46,978 nucleotides of DNA from the NCBI GenBank assembly GCA_024230295.1, contig JAAERN010000055.1, positions 1 to 46,978 on the forward strand. The letters are read 5' to 3'. Source of the stretch: Planctomycetota bacterium. GTDB lineage: Bacteria; Planctomycetota; Phycisphaerae; Phycisphaerales; SM1A02. A program made the translations under genes and the position numbers. The notes under the pieces were generated by a model. That model worked only from the letters and a program-made list of their open reading frames with translations, was not told where the DNA came from and ran no database searches. Below, one piece after another: positions 17,665 through 25,727 of this stretch (positions are counted from its first letter, which is position 1; the number at the start of each line of letters is the position of its first letter).

Positions 17665-17847
17665 AAATATGTGATCGTTCCCTTAATTCCTGAGAATTCG
17701 ATCCTGTCCCTACAATCGAACCGCGAAACGCCTTGCTTGACCGCAATAAGAAGCTGTCAAGCACTTGGTTCCAAAACTCACGCCAACTGTTCCGCATGGA
17801 TGGAAAAATCGAACCTTCCTAACTTGCTCAAACCCCCAGGATTGCCC

Positions 17848-18531
17848 ATGTCCCACGACTTAACGCGAATGCTTCAGGAATGGCCCTATGTGCCAGGTGA
17901 ATTCCTGACCCGGGAAGTAGACGGACGGGATGGTCGCCCGCTGCTGCAGATTCGAACCGACCTTGGCATCCTCCAGATGGAGTTGGATGGTCGACCCGAC
18001 GGCCTACGACCACAGGGACTCGATTCCCACCTCGCTGGGGCAGGGCACCCTTGTCAGGACGACGACACAACAGAATTGATTCGAACTGAGCTGTGGCAAT
18101 TCGATGCTCGAGCGCAAGTGCTGCTCATGGTTGGTCAGCATGCACGAGCAGCCCGAGATGCCGACCACATGCTTCGGTGCGCGCGGTGGCTCGCCGAAGC
18201 AGGCCACGACCCCACTTCCACAAAGCAAGTGATTGTTCGAAGCGTCACACTTCGAGCCCGCGCTGCATCGGCCGCCGCCCTGGCTGAAAATCTGACCGAT
18301 CTCGCTCGATTGGCACTCGACAGCGGACTCGCCGAGTTGAAGGATGTTCTCCCGGCAGAGGACTATGAGTCCGCCAATGAAGTACACCTCCTCAACGGCA
18401 TGAAAGACATTCTGGTCCCCCGCCTCCCCGCCTCGCAGCGGGCTGAGTTGGAAGATCGAATACGCGCAGCGGTCGCAGCAGAGAACTACGAACTCGCTGC
18501 CATTCTCAGGAATGAACTTCGCATGCTGTGA
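17848..18531 (+). CDS. UVR-motif (UvrB/UvrC motif) protein
   Basis: The 227-residue protein ends in a UVR motif, A-E-L-E-D-R-I-R-A-A-V-A-A-E-N-Y-E-L-A-A followed by I-L-R-N-E-L, a helical hairpin found in UvrB, UvrC, McsA and ClpC-type proteins where it mediates protein contacts. The N-terminal part has W-P-Y-V-P-G-E-F and then L-Q-I-R-T-D-L-G-I-L-Q-M-E-L-D-G-R-P-D-G; I associate this with a planctomycete family of unknown function. There are no zinc-finger Cys pairs as in McsA. The ATG at 17848 is the start of recognisable protein. The gene is divergent from the sigma factor and convergent with the helical-repeat gene of the ExbBD operon, with a 15-base gap. Confidence 0.75.
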   Translation: MSHDLTRMLQEWPYVPGEFLTREVDGRDGRPLLQIRTDLGILQMELDGRPDGLRPQGLDSHLAGAGHPCQDDDTTELIRTELWQFDARAQVLLMVGQHARAARDADHMLRCARWLAEAGHDPTSTKQVIVRSVTLRARAASAAALAENLTDLARLALDSGLAELKDVLPAEDYESANEVHLLNGMKDILVPRLPASQRAELEDRIRAAVAAENYELAAILRNELRML

Positions 18532-18546
18532 TGTGAACCCGAACCG

Positions 18547-20610
18547 CTACGGGCCCTCTGGGGCACCGATCGTGGGATCGATAAGACGCAGCCTCGCCAA
18601 TCTCGCATCAATACGCACCGGATCAGTACCGGCGCGGCGAAGCACTTCAAGTAATCGAATATTCGCCAACCGCCACCGAAGGGGATCTTCAGCCCTGGGC
18701 ATTGCCGCCACTCGGCGGTATCCCGCAGCAGCCTCAGAGAGATCCCCTCGGTCCTCTGAATGGATCAGGCACTCGCTCCGGCCAAGCACAGCAGGTAGAA
18801 GATTCGGCTTGCGAATGAGCATTTCCTCATAGAAGGGCAATGCCCAGTCGTACCGACCTCCCATACGAAGTGCCTCCGCTACGGCGAGTTGGCTGGCCTC
18901 GTCTCCGCCGACCGTTGGCTGGTCAATGACGGTAATGATCAGATCAAGGGCAGCATCTGAGCCGAGTTCGAAAGCAGCCCACACCAATAGTTGCTGCGCA
19001 ACCGACGAAGCCCCGTCATGATCCAATCGGGCCATGGCCGAGCGAAACGCCGGCTCATCGCCCGATGCCACTGCCAACTTTGCCGCCAGGCACGCCACAT
19101 CAGCGGCGGTGCACCAAGCTCGGACGCGAGGGTTGCTCAGTTTGGTTTCAGCAGCGGTCAGTTGACCAAGATCGATCAATCGGTCAATATCGATTCGAGC
19201 AATCGTCGAAGCCGTCGGCGCGGCCAGCGCAGCGCGGACCTGATCACTCTGCTGATCGGCAGCTGCCGATGCCGCTGCCAGTAGTTTCATCAGGCAAGCT
19301 TCATCAGCGGCATGCCATCTTCCAGTTTCACGCCGACGAATACGAATGCACTCGGCGGCCGCTGCGAGACCACGAAGGTGCTCTGGTCCCTTGGGCGGCA
19401 TGTCTAGAAGTCGATCTATCGCGGCTTGATACTCGCCACGGCCGGCTTCCACGGAAGCCAACAACAATATCCATGTGGGTCGAGAGGCGCCCCGAGCTGC
19501 TGCCTCCTCCAAAACGGATACGGCTTCACTGACATCATCACCAACATTAATCAACTTGGCTGCGTTCCCGGCGGCCTGATCCAATGCCTCTCCGCCTCCA
19601 CCTTGGGCGTGCTTCGAGGCGGACCGCCACGCTCGCATCGCCCCAAGCTCGTTGCCACTTACTTCGTGGCAGCGAGCAAGTTCGCCATACACCGCCGAGC
19701 GGTCCTCTTGAATGACTTCATCCGGATCGCCAAGCCATGCCTTCGCCGCACTGGCACGACCTGCCTGCCGCGCCGCGCCGATTCGCACTGCGGCATCGAG
19801 CGGCCTCTTTGGAGGATCACCGGTCAGCGACAGCCGCTCGATCATGGCGGCCACGAGTGCCAGATGCTCGCTCGACCCAACACCGCTTCGCTCGAACGCA
19901 TTTCGAATCGGCACGACCCACTCAATGACCTCGTCGCCGCCCTCCGCAGTTGCCAGAATCGATTCCCCAATAAGCACGACCTGCCACGCAGCCGATGTCC
20001 CACGCAGCATGTCACGTGCTGCGGCATGCCACGCTGGCCCTGAAAGAATGTGAAGTTGAAGTGCTGAAGCCGCAGCACGCTCGTAAGGAGCCGCGCCGGG
20101 ATCCTCCGCAAGTGTCTTTGCTGCCACCGCCGCCTCGTCTCGCTTCCCTTGGCGGAGCCACAACATGGCCATCAGCCGCCGGCATCTCCCCAAGTCCATA
20201 CGTGGCGACACATCTCGCAAGAGGTACGCAGAATCCTCGGCAAGATCTCCTCGACCATCGTCCAGCAACGCCGTTGCCGCAGCGGCGATTCCGCGGTACA
20301 GCCTCCAGCGAGAACCAGTCATGTTCGTTCGACCGCCGTCGAGCGCTTCAGCACGGATCGCAGCATCGAGCTGATCGGTCAGGATCAACGCCTCATCAAG
20401 AAGAGCTTCCGCACGCGCTCGCCGATTGAGATCGGCCACGCCAAGAAGCTCCAAGTCAACATCCATACCGCTCTGCCACTGGCGCATGAGCAGGTCATCG
20501 AGTTGTTCTATGCCTTCATCGACTTGAATCTCGGAAAGCGAGTTCGCCTCGGCTGAAGAAGCTCCGACCCACGCGAGCACAACTGCAAGAAAACACCTCC
20601 CTGCAATCAT
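18547..20610 (-). CDS. Exported TPR-like helical-repeat protein of the ExbBD operon
   Basis: The 687-residue product starts with a signal peptide (R-C-F-L-A-V-V-L-A-W-V-G-A-S-S-A-E-A, cleavage near residue 22) and continues as an almost all-alpha, alanine-rich protein with repeated helix pairs reminiscent of tetratricopeptide repeats (for example Y-R-R-V-A-A-M-P and Y-D-W-A-L-P-F-Y-E-E-M in the last 120 residues). It is probably periplasmic. The ATG at 20610 overlaps the second ExbD stop by ATGA; the frame stays open to 21327 but that part is the antisense of the ExbD genes. It is the last gene of the VWA-ExbB-ExbD-ExbD operon. A loose parallel is CpoB, the periplasmic TPR protein of the Tol-Pal operon. 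Confidence 0.72.
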   Translation of the reverse strand: MIAGRCFLAVVLAWVGASSAEANSLSEIQVDEGIEQLDDLLMRQWQSGMDVDLELLGVADLNRRARAEALLDEALILTDQLDAAIRAEALDGGRTNMTGSRWRLYRGIAAAATALLDDGRGDLAEDSAYLLRDVSPRMDLGRCRRLMAMLWLRQGKRDEAAVAAKTLAEDPGAAPYERAAASALQLHILSGPAWHAAARDMLRGTSAAWQVVLIGESILATAEGGDEVIEWVVPIRNAFERSGVGSSEHLALVAAMIERLSLTGDPPKRPLDAAVRIGAARQAGRASAAKAWLGDPDEVIQEDRSAVYGELARCHEVSGNELGAMRAWRSASKHAQGGGGEALDQAAGNAAKLINVGDDVSEAVSVLEEAAARGASRPTWILLLASVEAGRGEYQAAIDRLLDMPPKGPEHLRGLAAAAECIRIRRRETGRWHAADEACLMKLLAAASAAADQQSDQVRAALAAPTASTIARIDIDRLIDLGQLTAAETKLSNPRVRAWCTAADVACLAAKLAVASGDEPAFRSAMARLDHDGASSVAQQLLVWAAFELGSDAALDLIITVIDQPTVGGDEASQLAVAEALRMGGRYDWALPFYEEMLIRKPNLLPAVLGRSECLIHSEDRGDLSEAAAGYRRVAAMPRAEDPLRWRLANIRLLEVLRRAGTDPVRIDARLARLRLIDPTIGAPEGP

Positions 20611-21071
20611 GAGGACGTCTCCAGCGTGATGTTGGTGCATCCGGCCGCCACGGCTGCATTGAAGGCATCCACGACATGTTTCCACGCGACGTGTGGTGTT
20701 GGATCGATGATGATCGGATGATCCGCCACGAACAGCATTCCGCTGGGCATCACAGACTCTGTGAGAAACTCCCCGAGGCCCCGCACGGACGGTGTGACAT
20801 CCCACGGACCGTCCACGATAACTCGAACAGCGTCGCCACTCGCCCCGGCAGCCGCAAGCCTCACACGCAGCGGCTCGTCGAGCATCTCCAGCGGGTCCGG
20901 TCGGCCGCCATCCAGGGCAGGCAGATCCAGGCGAAACACTTCTTCCGCGGGACTGAAGTCGGTTGCAACCATGAAGTACATGAGCAGAAGAAACACAACA
21001 TCGATCAGCGGAGCCATATTGAGCGTCAATCCGCCTCCCGATCTTCGATTTGTCCGCCCGCGTGTTCTCAT
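20607..21071 (-). CDS. ExbD/TolR-type protein, second copy
   Basis: The 154-residue protein has a basic N-terminus, one transmembrane helix with the conserved P-L-I-D-V-V-F-L-L-L motif (Asp24 would carry the proton) and a periplasmic domain (about 45-154) with V-R-V-I-V-D-G-P and a late helix. In Exb, Tol and Mot systems this Asp couples the proton gradient to movement of the complex. It overlaps the first ExbD gene and the helical-repeat gene by ATGA on either side. The helix has Met residues around M-Y-F-M-V-A that are unlike its neighbour copy. Confidence 0.88.
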   Translation of the reverse strand: MRTRGRTNRRSGGGLTLNMAPLIDVVFLLLMYFMVATDFSPAEEVFRLDLPALDGGRPDPLEMLDEPLRVRLAAAGASGDAVRVIVDGPWDVTPSVRGLGEFLTESVMPSGMLFVADHPIIIDPTPHVAWKHVVDAFNAAVAAGCTNITLETSS

Positions 21072-21529
21072 GCGCCCTGATTCCGAGTTGTCGCAAGTTG
21101 CACACGAACCGGGTGTGGAATACTTGCCGCGCGTCCGGCAACACGGGCTGCCTCAAGTACCGGCGCGACGACCTCCCATGGCGTGTCCTGGCCAGCCCGA
21201 ACCTGCACGGCAGCTTCTGGGTCACGCTGCAGCGACTCGGCCACAATGTGTGCCAATGCGTCTGCTCCCGCAGCATCAGCGGGGATGTCTGCCCCGGGCA
21301 TGTGATATCGCCACGCCGCCGAGCCATCGGCGACGATACTCACGATGATCTTTGCCCCCGGCGGAGAGATGAGTGTTGCGGCTGGCACTGGTGCCGGCAA
21401 ATCCAAACGCGGCCGATCCTCGTCCACAATCCGAGAAACGAGAACAAAAAACACGATCAACAGAAACACGACATCGATGAGTGGCGTCATGTTCGCCTGA
21501 ATCGGACCATGAACTCGGCGCCTGCTCAT
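21068..21529 (-). CDS. ExbD/TolR-type protein, first copy
   Basis: The 153-residue protein has the ExbD layout: basic start, transmembrane helix with T-P-L-I-D-V-V-F-L-L-I (Asp19 as the proton site) and a periplasmic domain. It shares the motif with the second copy but diverges in the periplasmic part, so the pair may form heterodimers inside an ExbB pentamer, as TolR or ExbD form dimers. It overlaps the ExbB gene upstream and the second ExbD gene downstream by ATGA. Confidence 0.88.
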   Translation of the reverse strand: MSRRRVHGPIQANMTPLIDVVFLLIVFFVLVSRIVDEDRPRLDLPAPVPAATLISPPGAKIIVSIVADGSAAWRYHMPGADIPADAAGADALAHIVAESLQRDPEAAVQVRAGQDTPWEVVAPVLEAARVAGRAASIPHPVRVQLATTRNQGA

Positions 21530-22287
21530 TCCCCTTGGCGCCCTTCTTCGCGTGAACCGGACTTGTCCCGCCGTGGCCTGAATCCACCAAGAAGATCCTC
21601 GGCTGCCAAAGTAGCCTCCGCTGTGACAGCATCGATCCTTCCACGAAGCATCGCGCAGGCCGCCAACGATGGAATCGCAACGACCAGTCCCCAGAATGTC
21701 GTTGTTAGCGCGGTGCCAATGCCTCCCGCCAGCATGACTGGATCGGCGGCCCCTCCAGAAGCAACGATCGCGGAGAAGGCGAGAATCATTCCATAGACGG
21801 TTCCGAACAAACCAATCATGGGACTCACCTGACCAATGATGTTGAGTACTTCGATTCTTCGAAGTCTGGCGAGCGTTCGTTCCTCAGAGGCCTGCTCAAG
21901 AGCGCGAACAACCGCCGTCCAACCATGCGGAGCCTGCTGCATGGCTTCAGAGAGAATCCGGCCAAGAAAACTTTCGCTCGCAGCAGCCTTGGTCATTGCT
22001 TCGCGGTATCGCTTGGCTTCGATTTCGCCGCGGATCGCATCAACGAGACCCTCAGGAAGAATCGTGGATCGCCGATTGTCGGTCGCCATAGCGATTGCGA
22101 GCCCGACGGCGCCCGCTGATAGGCACAACAACAGCCAAGTCACAGCGGTTCCCAGAACCTCCACACTTCCATCAGCGTCTCTGGAGATGAAGAAGGCTGC
22201 GGCAAAACTTCGCGCAGTCGGTGCTGCCGAAGCGGAGCCGCTCACGCACAGCAGTATGGGGAGCCAGCACACGGGACGAAACTTCAT
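21526..22287 (-). CDS. ExbB/TolQ/MotA-family proton channel protein
   Basis: The 253-residue protein starts with a signal-like helix (W-L-P-I-L-L-C-V-S-G-S-A-S-A), then a transmembrane helix (about 50-68), a cytoplasmic helical domain (about 70-150) and the two-helix channel part with V-S-P-M-I-G-L-F-G-T-V-Y-G-M-I and A-L-T-T-T-F-W-G-L-V-V-A-I-P. This is the family signature for the stator subunit. It would form the cytoplasmic-membrane channel with the two ExbD-type proteins. It overlaps the VWA gene upstream and the first ExbD downstream by ATGA. The extra N-terminal segment is unusual for TolQ but is seen in some ExbB proteins. Confidence 0.9.
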   Translation of the reverse strand: MKFRPVCWLPILLCVSGSASAAPTARSFAAAFFISRDADGSVEVLGTAVTWLLLCLSAGAVGLAIAMATDNRRSTILPEGLVDAIRGEIEAKRYREAMTKAAASESFLGRILSEAMQQAPHGWTAVVRALEQASEERTLARLRRIEVLNIIGQVSPMIGLFGTVYGMILAFSAIVASGGAADPVMLAGGIGTALTTTFWGLVVAIPSLAACAMLRGRIDAVTAEATLAAEDLLGGFRPRRDKSGSREEGRQGE

Positions 22288-23222
22288 GGGTCGAAATCCT
22301 CAGATGCAATGGTGTTGAACGTACCGCCATGCGCTTCGGCGATCTCGCTCATGAGCACTGCGGGGACCTGATCAGCGGCCACCGTGAGTTGAATACAAGA
22401 AATCGCGACCGGCCGTGCGCCGCCCGCTGGAGACGGGTTCAGACGGTCCAGCGTCTTGAGCGCTGCCTCCCGATCAACCGTGAAGCGGCCGCGCCCCTCG
22501 ATCCCCTCACTCAAGAGCATGATGAGATCCGGGCGCATTGTCAGAGCCGACTGCAGCGCAGCAACCGGATCTGACCCAAAGCCAGAGAGGGCATTGATCC
22601 CGCTGCGAAGTTCACTCACCGCTCCGCGAATCGAATCGGGTGTTACACGCGTCAAGCCGTTGCGAGGAACACGCCAGACGGTATCACCAGCGAAACACAG
22701 GACAGCGAACCGCTGTTGCCCGGACATGCCGGAGAGCGAACGTTCCACCTCATCGATGATGGCGAATACCCAAGCCATCATGCTCCCACTTGCATCGACA
22801 ACAAAAACCACATCGCGAGCTGCCTGCATGGACGAACCCGCAAAGGTCGCCGGGGCCTGCAGCCGCGAGACTGCCGGAGCAGGACCGGCAATCGACGGCA
22901 CATCGGTGCTGAGTTGTGGAAGGTCCGGAAGATCTATTGAGGCCGCCGTCTGCTCGGAGGGTGAAGTTGCGTCCAGAAGGGGCATCGTCGGTGTCAGCAC
23001 AACGACGTTGGATGCAATGACCGGTGAGGGCAACTGCTCTTCATATTGGATGATCGACCATGTCAACGCAAAGCCAAGTGCAATGAGTCCCAGGTGCAAG
23101 AGCAGCGAGGCCGACCACGGACCAAGCCGCGCTGCGATCTCGCGGGGACGCAATCGGTTTCGTTGGCTGATCATGCGATGCACGAGCGGCTTGCCTCCAA
23201 CCTCGGAGGATACGCAACGCAT
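22284..23222 (-). CDS. von Willebrand A protein with TonB-like N-terminal transmembrane helix
   Basis: The 312-residue protein has one transmembrane helix (about 36-58), a proline-rich linker (about 64-124) and a VWA domain (about 136-312) with the MIDAS start D-A-S-G-S (Asp143, Ser145, Ser147), a metal-dependent protein-binding site. The helix reads S-L-L-L-H-L-G-L-I-A-L with Ser39 and His43 spaced as in the S-x3-H motif that TonB needs to contact ExbB/ExbD, and Thr54 matching the later Ser. The linker also recalls TonB. Position at the head of an ExbB-ExbD-ExbD operon supports a role as the effector arm that the motor moves. A start at 23174 (Met17) is possible. No ribosome site is obvious for either. 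Confidence 0.82.
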   Translation of the reverse strand: MRCVSSEVGGKPLVHRMISQRNRLRPREIAARLGPWSASLLLHLGLIALGFALTWSIIQYEEQLPSPVIASNVVVLTPTMPLLDATSPSEQTAASIDLPDLPQLSTDVPSIAGPAPAVSRLQAPATFAGSSMQAARDVVFVVDASGSMMAWVFAIIDEVERSLSGMSGQQRFAVLCFAGDTVWRVPRNGLTRVTPDSIRGAVSELRSGINALSGFGSDPVAALQSALTMRPDLIMLLSEGIEGRGRFTVDREAALKTLDRLNPSPAGGARPVAISCIQLTVAADQVPAVLMSEIAEAHGGTFNTIASEDFDP

Positions 23223-23296
23223 GAGCCCGACCCGAAGGCGATGCGTAAAGGTGGGGGCAAGAAAGTAGAAAGTCGGGGATTGAGGGCTGTGGCTAC

Positions 23297-24034
23297 TCAG
23301 TGTGGCTCGTTGTCGGTTGTAGCCAGATGGGTCACTGGACCCGAAGGCCGCCTCCCCGGCCAGAACAGCCGATCGAGCGAGAGAATCCCCGGCCCACCCG
23401 CCAACAAGCCAAACGAGAGTACGAACATCGCCAACACGAAGTACATCTGCTGGAATCCGCCCCCCGCATCAACCCACCCAAGTGGATTGGTGCTGAACAT
23501 TCCAGCCGTCTCAACGCTGCCAAGCCAGAAAGTCACGCCGAAAATGACAGCGGCAAGGAATGCCCAGAGCCGAGTCAGCAAACCCAGCACCAACAAGGCT
23601 CCACCCAGAAGCTTCACAACCGCAGTCGCCCAAGCAGTCGGCTCTGACCACTCGCCAAACCCATGCGTGCGAAGGCAGAGTGCAATTCGCTCAGCACCCA
23701 CACGCTTAATGCTCCCGCTGGCTACTTCGTCCGAACTGCTGTGGCTCCCTGTCTCAAGTACCGCCTTCACCGAAGCCGCCATCGGGCTGATGGGCTTGGC
23801 GGCGGTTTGCTCTGTGGCGTCATCGGCCGGTGCTGCTGCCTCCTCAGGGGCCGTCTGCAGCCATGAAACCGGCACCGCGACTGCCCCAACACCCTCCAGC
23901 GTCCGAATTTCTTCTGGACTGAACTCCACCTCCTGGAAGCAGGCGTGCCAGCCGGCGAAGAACAACGCCGTTCCGAGCACGATTCGGGAGAGCAACAGGG
24001 TGAAACCAATTTGGACGGGCTGGGTGCTAGACAT
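23297..24034 (-). CDS. DoxX-like membrane protein with extended loop
   Basis: The 245-residue product has four hydrophobic helices. The first (L-L-L-S-R-I-V-L-G-T-A-L-F-F-A-G-W) and the later L-L-G-G-A-L-L-V-L-G-L-L-T-R-L-W-A-F and F-V-L-A-M-F-V-L-S-F match the DoxX/DoxD family of small inner-membrane proteins. Between helices one and two is a hydrophilic segment of over 90 residues (about 28-125), rich in Ala, Glu and Ser, that typical DoxX proteins lack. DoxX proteins are linked to quinone-dependent redox or thiol stress functions in some bacteria, but the role here is unknown. The ATG at 24034 begins the first helix region; an ATG at 24121 with AAAGAGG just ahead would add 29 residues. It lies 74 bases before the VWA gene. 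Confidence 0.7.
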   Translation of the reverse strand: MSSTQPVQIGFTLLLSRIVLGTALFFAGWHACFQEVEFSPEEIRTLEGVGAVAVPVSWLQTAPEEAAAPADDATEQTAAKPISPMAASVKAVLETGSHSSSDEVASGSIKRVGAERIALCLRTHGFGEWSEPTAWATAVVKLLGGALLVLGLLTRLWAFLAAVIFGVTFWLGSVETAGMFSTNPLGWVDAGGGFQQMYFVLAMFVLSFGLLAGGPGILSLDRLFWPGRRPSGPVTHLATTDNEPH

Positions 24035-24189
24035 GACGGGTGATTCCAAGAGATTGAGGTTCGTGAGTCCGGGAACAGGTCCCCAAGAGACATTTCGTTC
24101 ATTTTTCCGAGAGACTTCCATCCTCTTTCAAGGAAGGCTCCCAGATTGAGTGGCTGCCCCCTCCCAAGCACCCCATAATCCAGTCCATC

Positions 24190-24271
24190 GCGGGCGTGGC
24201 GGAATTGGCAGACGCGCTGGTTTTAGGTACCAGTGGGGCAACCCGTGGAGGTTCGAGTCCTCCCGTCCGCA
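24190..24271 (+). tRNA. tRNA-Leu (UAG anticodon)
   Basis: A class II tRNA with acceptor stem GCGGGCG/CGTCCGC (one G-U pair), anticodon arm CTGGT-TTTAGGT-ACCAG giving anticodon UAG, a variable arm, T-arm GGAGG-TTCGAGT-CCTCC and discriminator A at 24271. It reads CUN leucine codons. CCA is not encoded and must be added by the tRNA nucleotidyltransferase. It stands alone ahead of the DAHP synthase gene. Confidence 0.95.
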
Positions 24272-24331
24272 TAGTAGCCGGTCACGGACCGGCCCTTGGC
24301 TTATCAGATATTTGGCTTCGTGGAGTAATGC

Positions 24332-25693
24332 ATGAGCGACTGGACAAGCGAATCTTGGAAATCCAAACCAGTTCGCCACCAGCCTGAGTATCCGGACGCC
24401 AAGGCGCTGGCCGAGGCCACGGAGGAGCTGGCCTCGTTTCCGCCGCTGGTAACCAGTTGGGAGATCGAAGTCCTCAAGCAGCAATTGGGCGAAGCTGCCA
24501 CCGGCCACCGCTTCCTCTTGCAGGGGGGAGATTGCGCCGAGTCGTTTGCCGAATGCACGTCGAGCGTCATCATCAACAAACTCAAGATCCTGCTGCAGAT
24601 GTCCCTCGTTCTGGTACACGGCACACATCGCCGTGTCATTCGAGTCGGCCGGTTCGCGGGTCAATACGCAAAGCCGCGAAGCGACCCGATGGAAACGCGG
24701 GATGGCGTGTCCATGCCGAGCTACTACGGCGATATTGTCAATCGCCCGGCATTCGAATCCAAAGGACGTATGCCGGACCCTTGGCGCATGCTTCGCGGTT
24801 ACGAACGATCGGCCCTGACGCTTAACTTCATTCGGAGTCTCATCGACGGTGGCTTTGCCGATCTACATCATCCCGAATACTGGGAACTCAACTTCGTTGA
24901 ACACTCACCCAAAGCAGCCGAATTCCACGCGATCGTCGAGTCAATCGGCGAGTCCCTGCGATTCATGGAAACGCTCAGCGGTATTTCGGTTGCTGACATC
25001 TCTCGAGTCGATTTCTACACGAGCCATGAGGGATTGTTGCTTCCCTACGAGGCTGCACTGACGCGAGAAGTGCCGAGGCGAAAGGGGTGGTACAACCTAT
25101 CAACACATTTTCCGTGGATCGGAATGCGGACTGCGGGATTGGACGACGCGCATGTTGAGTTCTTTCGCGGCATCCGCAATCCCATCGCTATCAAAATGGG
25201 GCCGTCGCTCAAGCCACGGGATATGCAACCGTTTCTGAACAAACTCATCGACACACTGCACCCCGATGACGAGCCCGGACGACTCACATTTATTCACCGC
25301 TACGGCGCAGAACGGGTGGCTGAGTATCTGCCCGCCCTGATTGAGGGGGCCAAGGCCACGGGCCGAACAGTGCTTTTTGTGTGTGACCCGATGCACGGCA
25401 ACACACGCAAGACCGAAGCAGGCATCAAGACCCGCCGGTTCGACGACATTCTCATGGAGCTTGAACAGGCCATTGAAATCCACCAAGCCTGCGGATCCAA
25501 TCTGGGCGGCGTGCACTTTGAACTCACTGGGGAGAACGTCACCGAATGCACCGGTGGTGCCAGGGGACTGACAGATGACGACCTGAAAGATGGCTACCGC
25601 TCACTGGTCGATCCACGGCTCAATTACGAGCAAGCACTTGAAATGGCGATGCTGATCGCGCGTCGGCTCTCAGCCAAGCCCAGTTCGGACTAG
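24332..25693 (+). CDS. Class II 3-deoxy-D-arabino-heptulosonate 7-phosphate (DAHP) synthase
   Basis: The 453-residue enzyme joins phosphoenolpyruvate and erythrose 4-phosphate, the first step of the shikimate pathway to aromatic amino acids. It is of the class II type, about 450 residues as in plants and Mycobacterium. The metal ligands of class II enzymes are present in the expected spacing: Cys68 (G-G-D-C-A-E), His355 (D-P-M-H-G-N), Glu397 (F-E-L-T-G-E-N) and Asp427 (V-D-P-R-L-N); the spacings from His to Glu and Glu to Asp, 42 and 30, equal those of the Mycobacterium tuberculosis enzyme. GGAG at 24322-24325 supports the start. It shares a strand with the tRNA-Leu but probably has its own promoter. 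It ends 33 bases before the convergent ZIP-like gene. Confidence 0.97.
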   Translation: MSDWTSESWKSKPVRHQPEYPDAKALAEATEELASFPPLVTSWEIEVLKQQLGEAATGHRFLLQGGDCAESFAECTSSVIINKLKILLQMSLVLVHGTHRRVIRVGRFAGQYAKPRSDPMETRDGVSMPSYYGDIVNRPAFESKGRMPDPWRMLRGYERSALTLNFIRSLIDGGFADLHHPEYWELNFVEHSPKAAEFHAIVESIGESLRFMETLSGISVADISRVDFYTSHEGLLLPYEAALTREVPRRKGWYNLSTHFPWIGMRTAGLDDAHVEFFRGIRNPIAIKMGPSLKPRDMQPFLNKLIDTLHPDDEPGRLTFIHRYGAERVAEYLPALIEGAKATGRTVLFVCDPMHGNTRKTEAGIKTRRFDDILMELEQAIEIHQACGSNLGGVHFELTGENVTECTGGARGLTDDDLKDGYRSLVDPRLNYEQALEMAMLIARRLSAKPSSD

Positions 25694-25727
25694 CTCACCC
25701 ACAGCCCATACCGTCGAAGGTGGCCTG

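Larger units (their letters stand above)
17523..17847. other. Intergenic region between divergent sigma-factor and UVR-motif genes
   Basis: About 325 bases with no convincing gene. It must contain the promoters for both divergent genes, but I could not identify convincing -35/-10 pairs. Visible structures are a GC-rich hairpin at 17596-17623 and a small inverted repeat at 17648-17664, given separately. An open frame on the plus strand from 17671 continues into the UVR gene, but its first 59 residues do not look like protein. Confidence 0.6.

Noticed and set aside
17671-17847. N-terminal extension of the UVR protein
   Set aside because: The extra 59 residues show no homology and would fill the divergent promoter region.
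20611-21327. Possible N-terminal extension of the helical-repeat protein
   Set aside because: It lies wholly within the ExbD genes in another frame; the ATGA overlap gives a better start at 20610.
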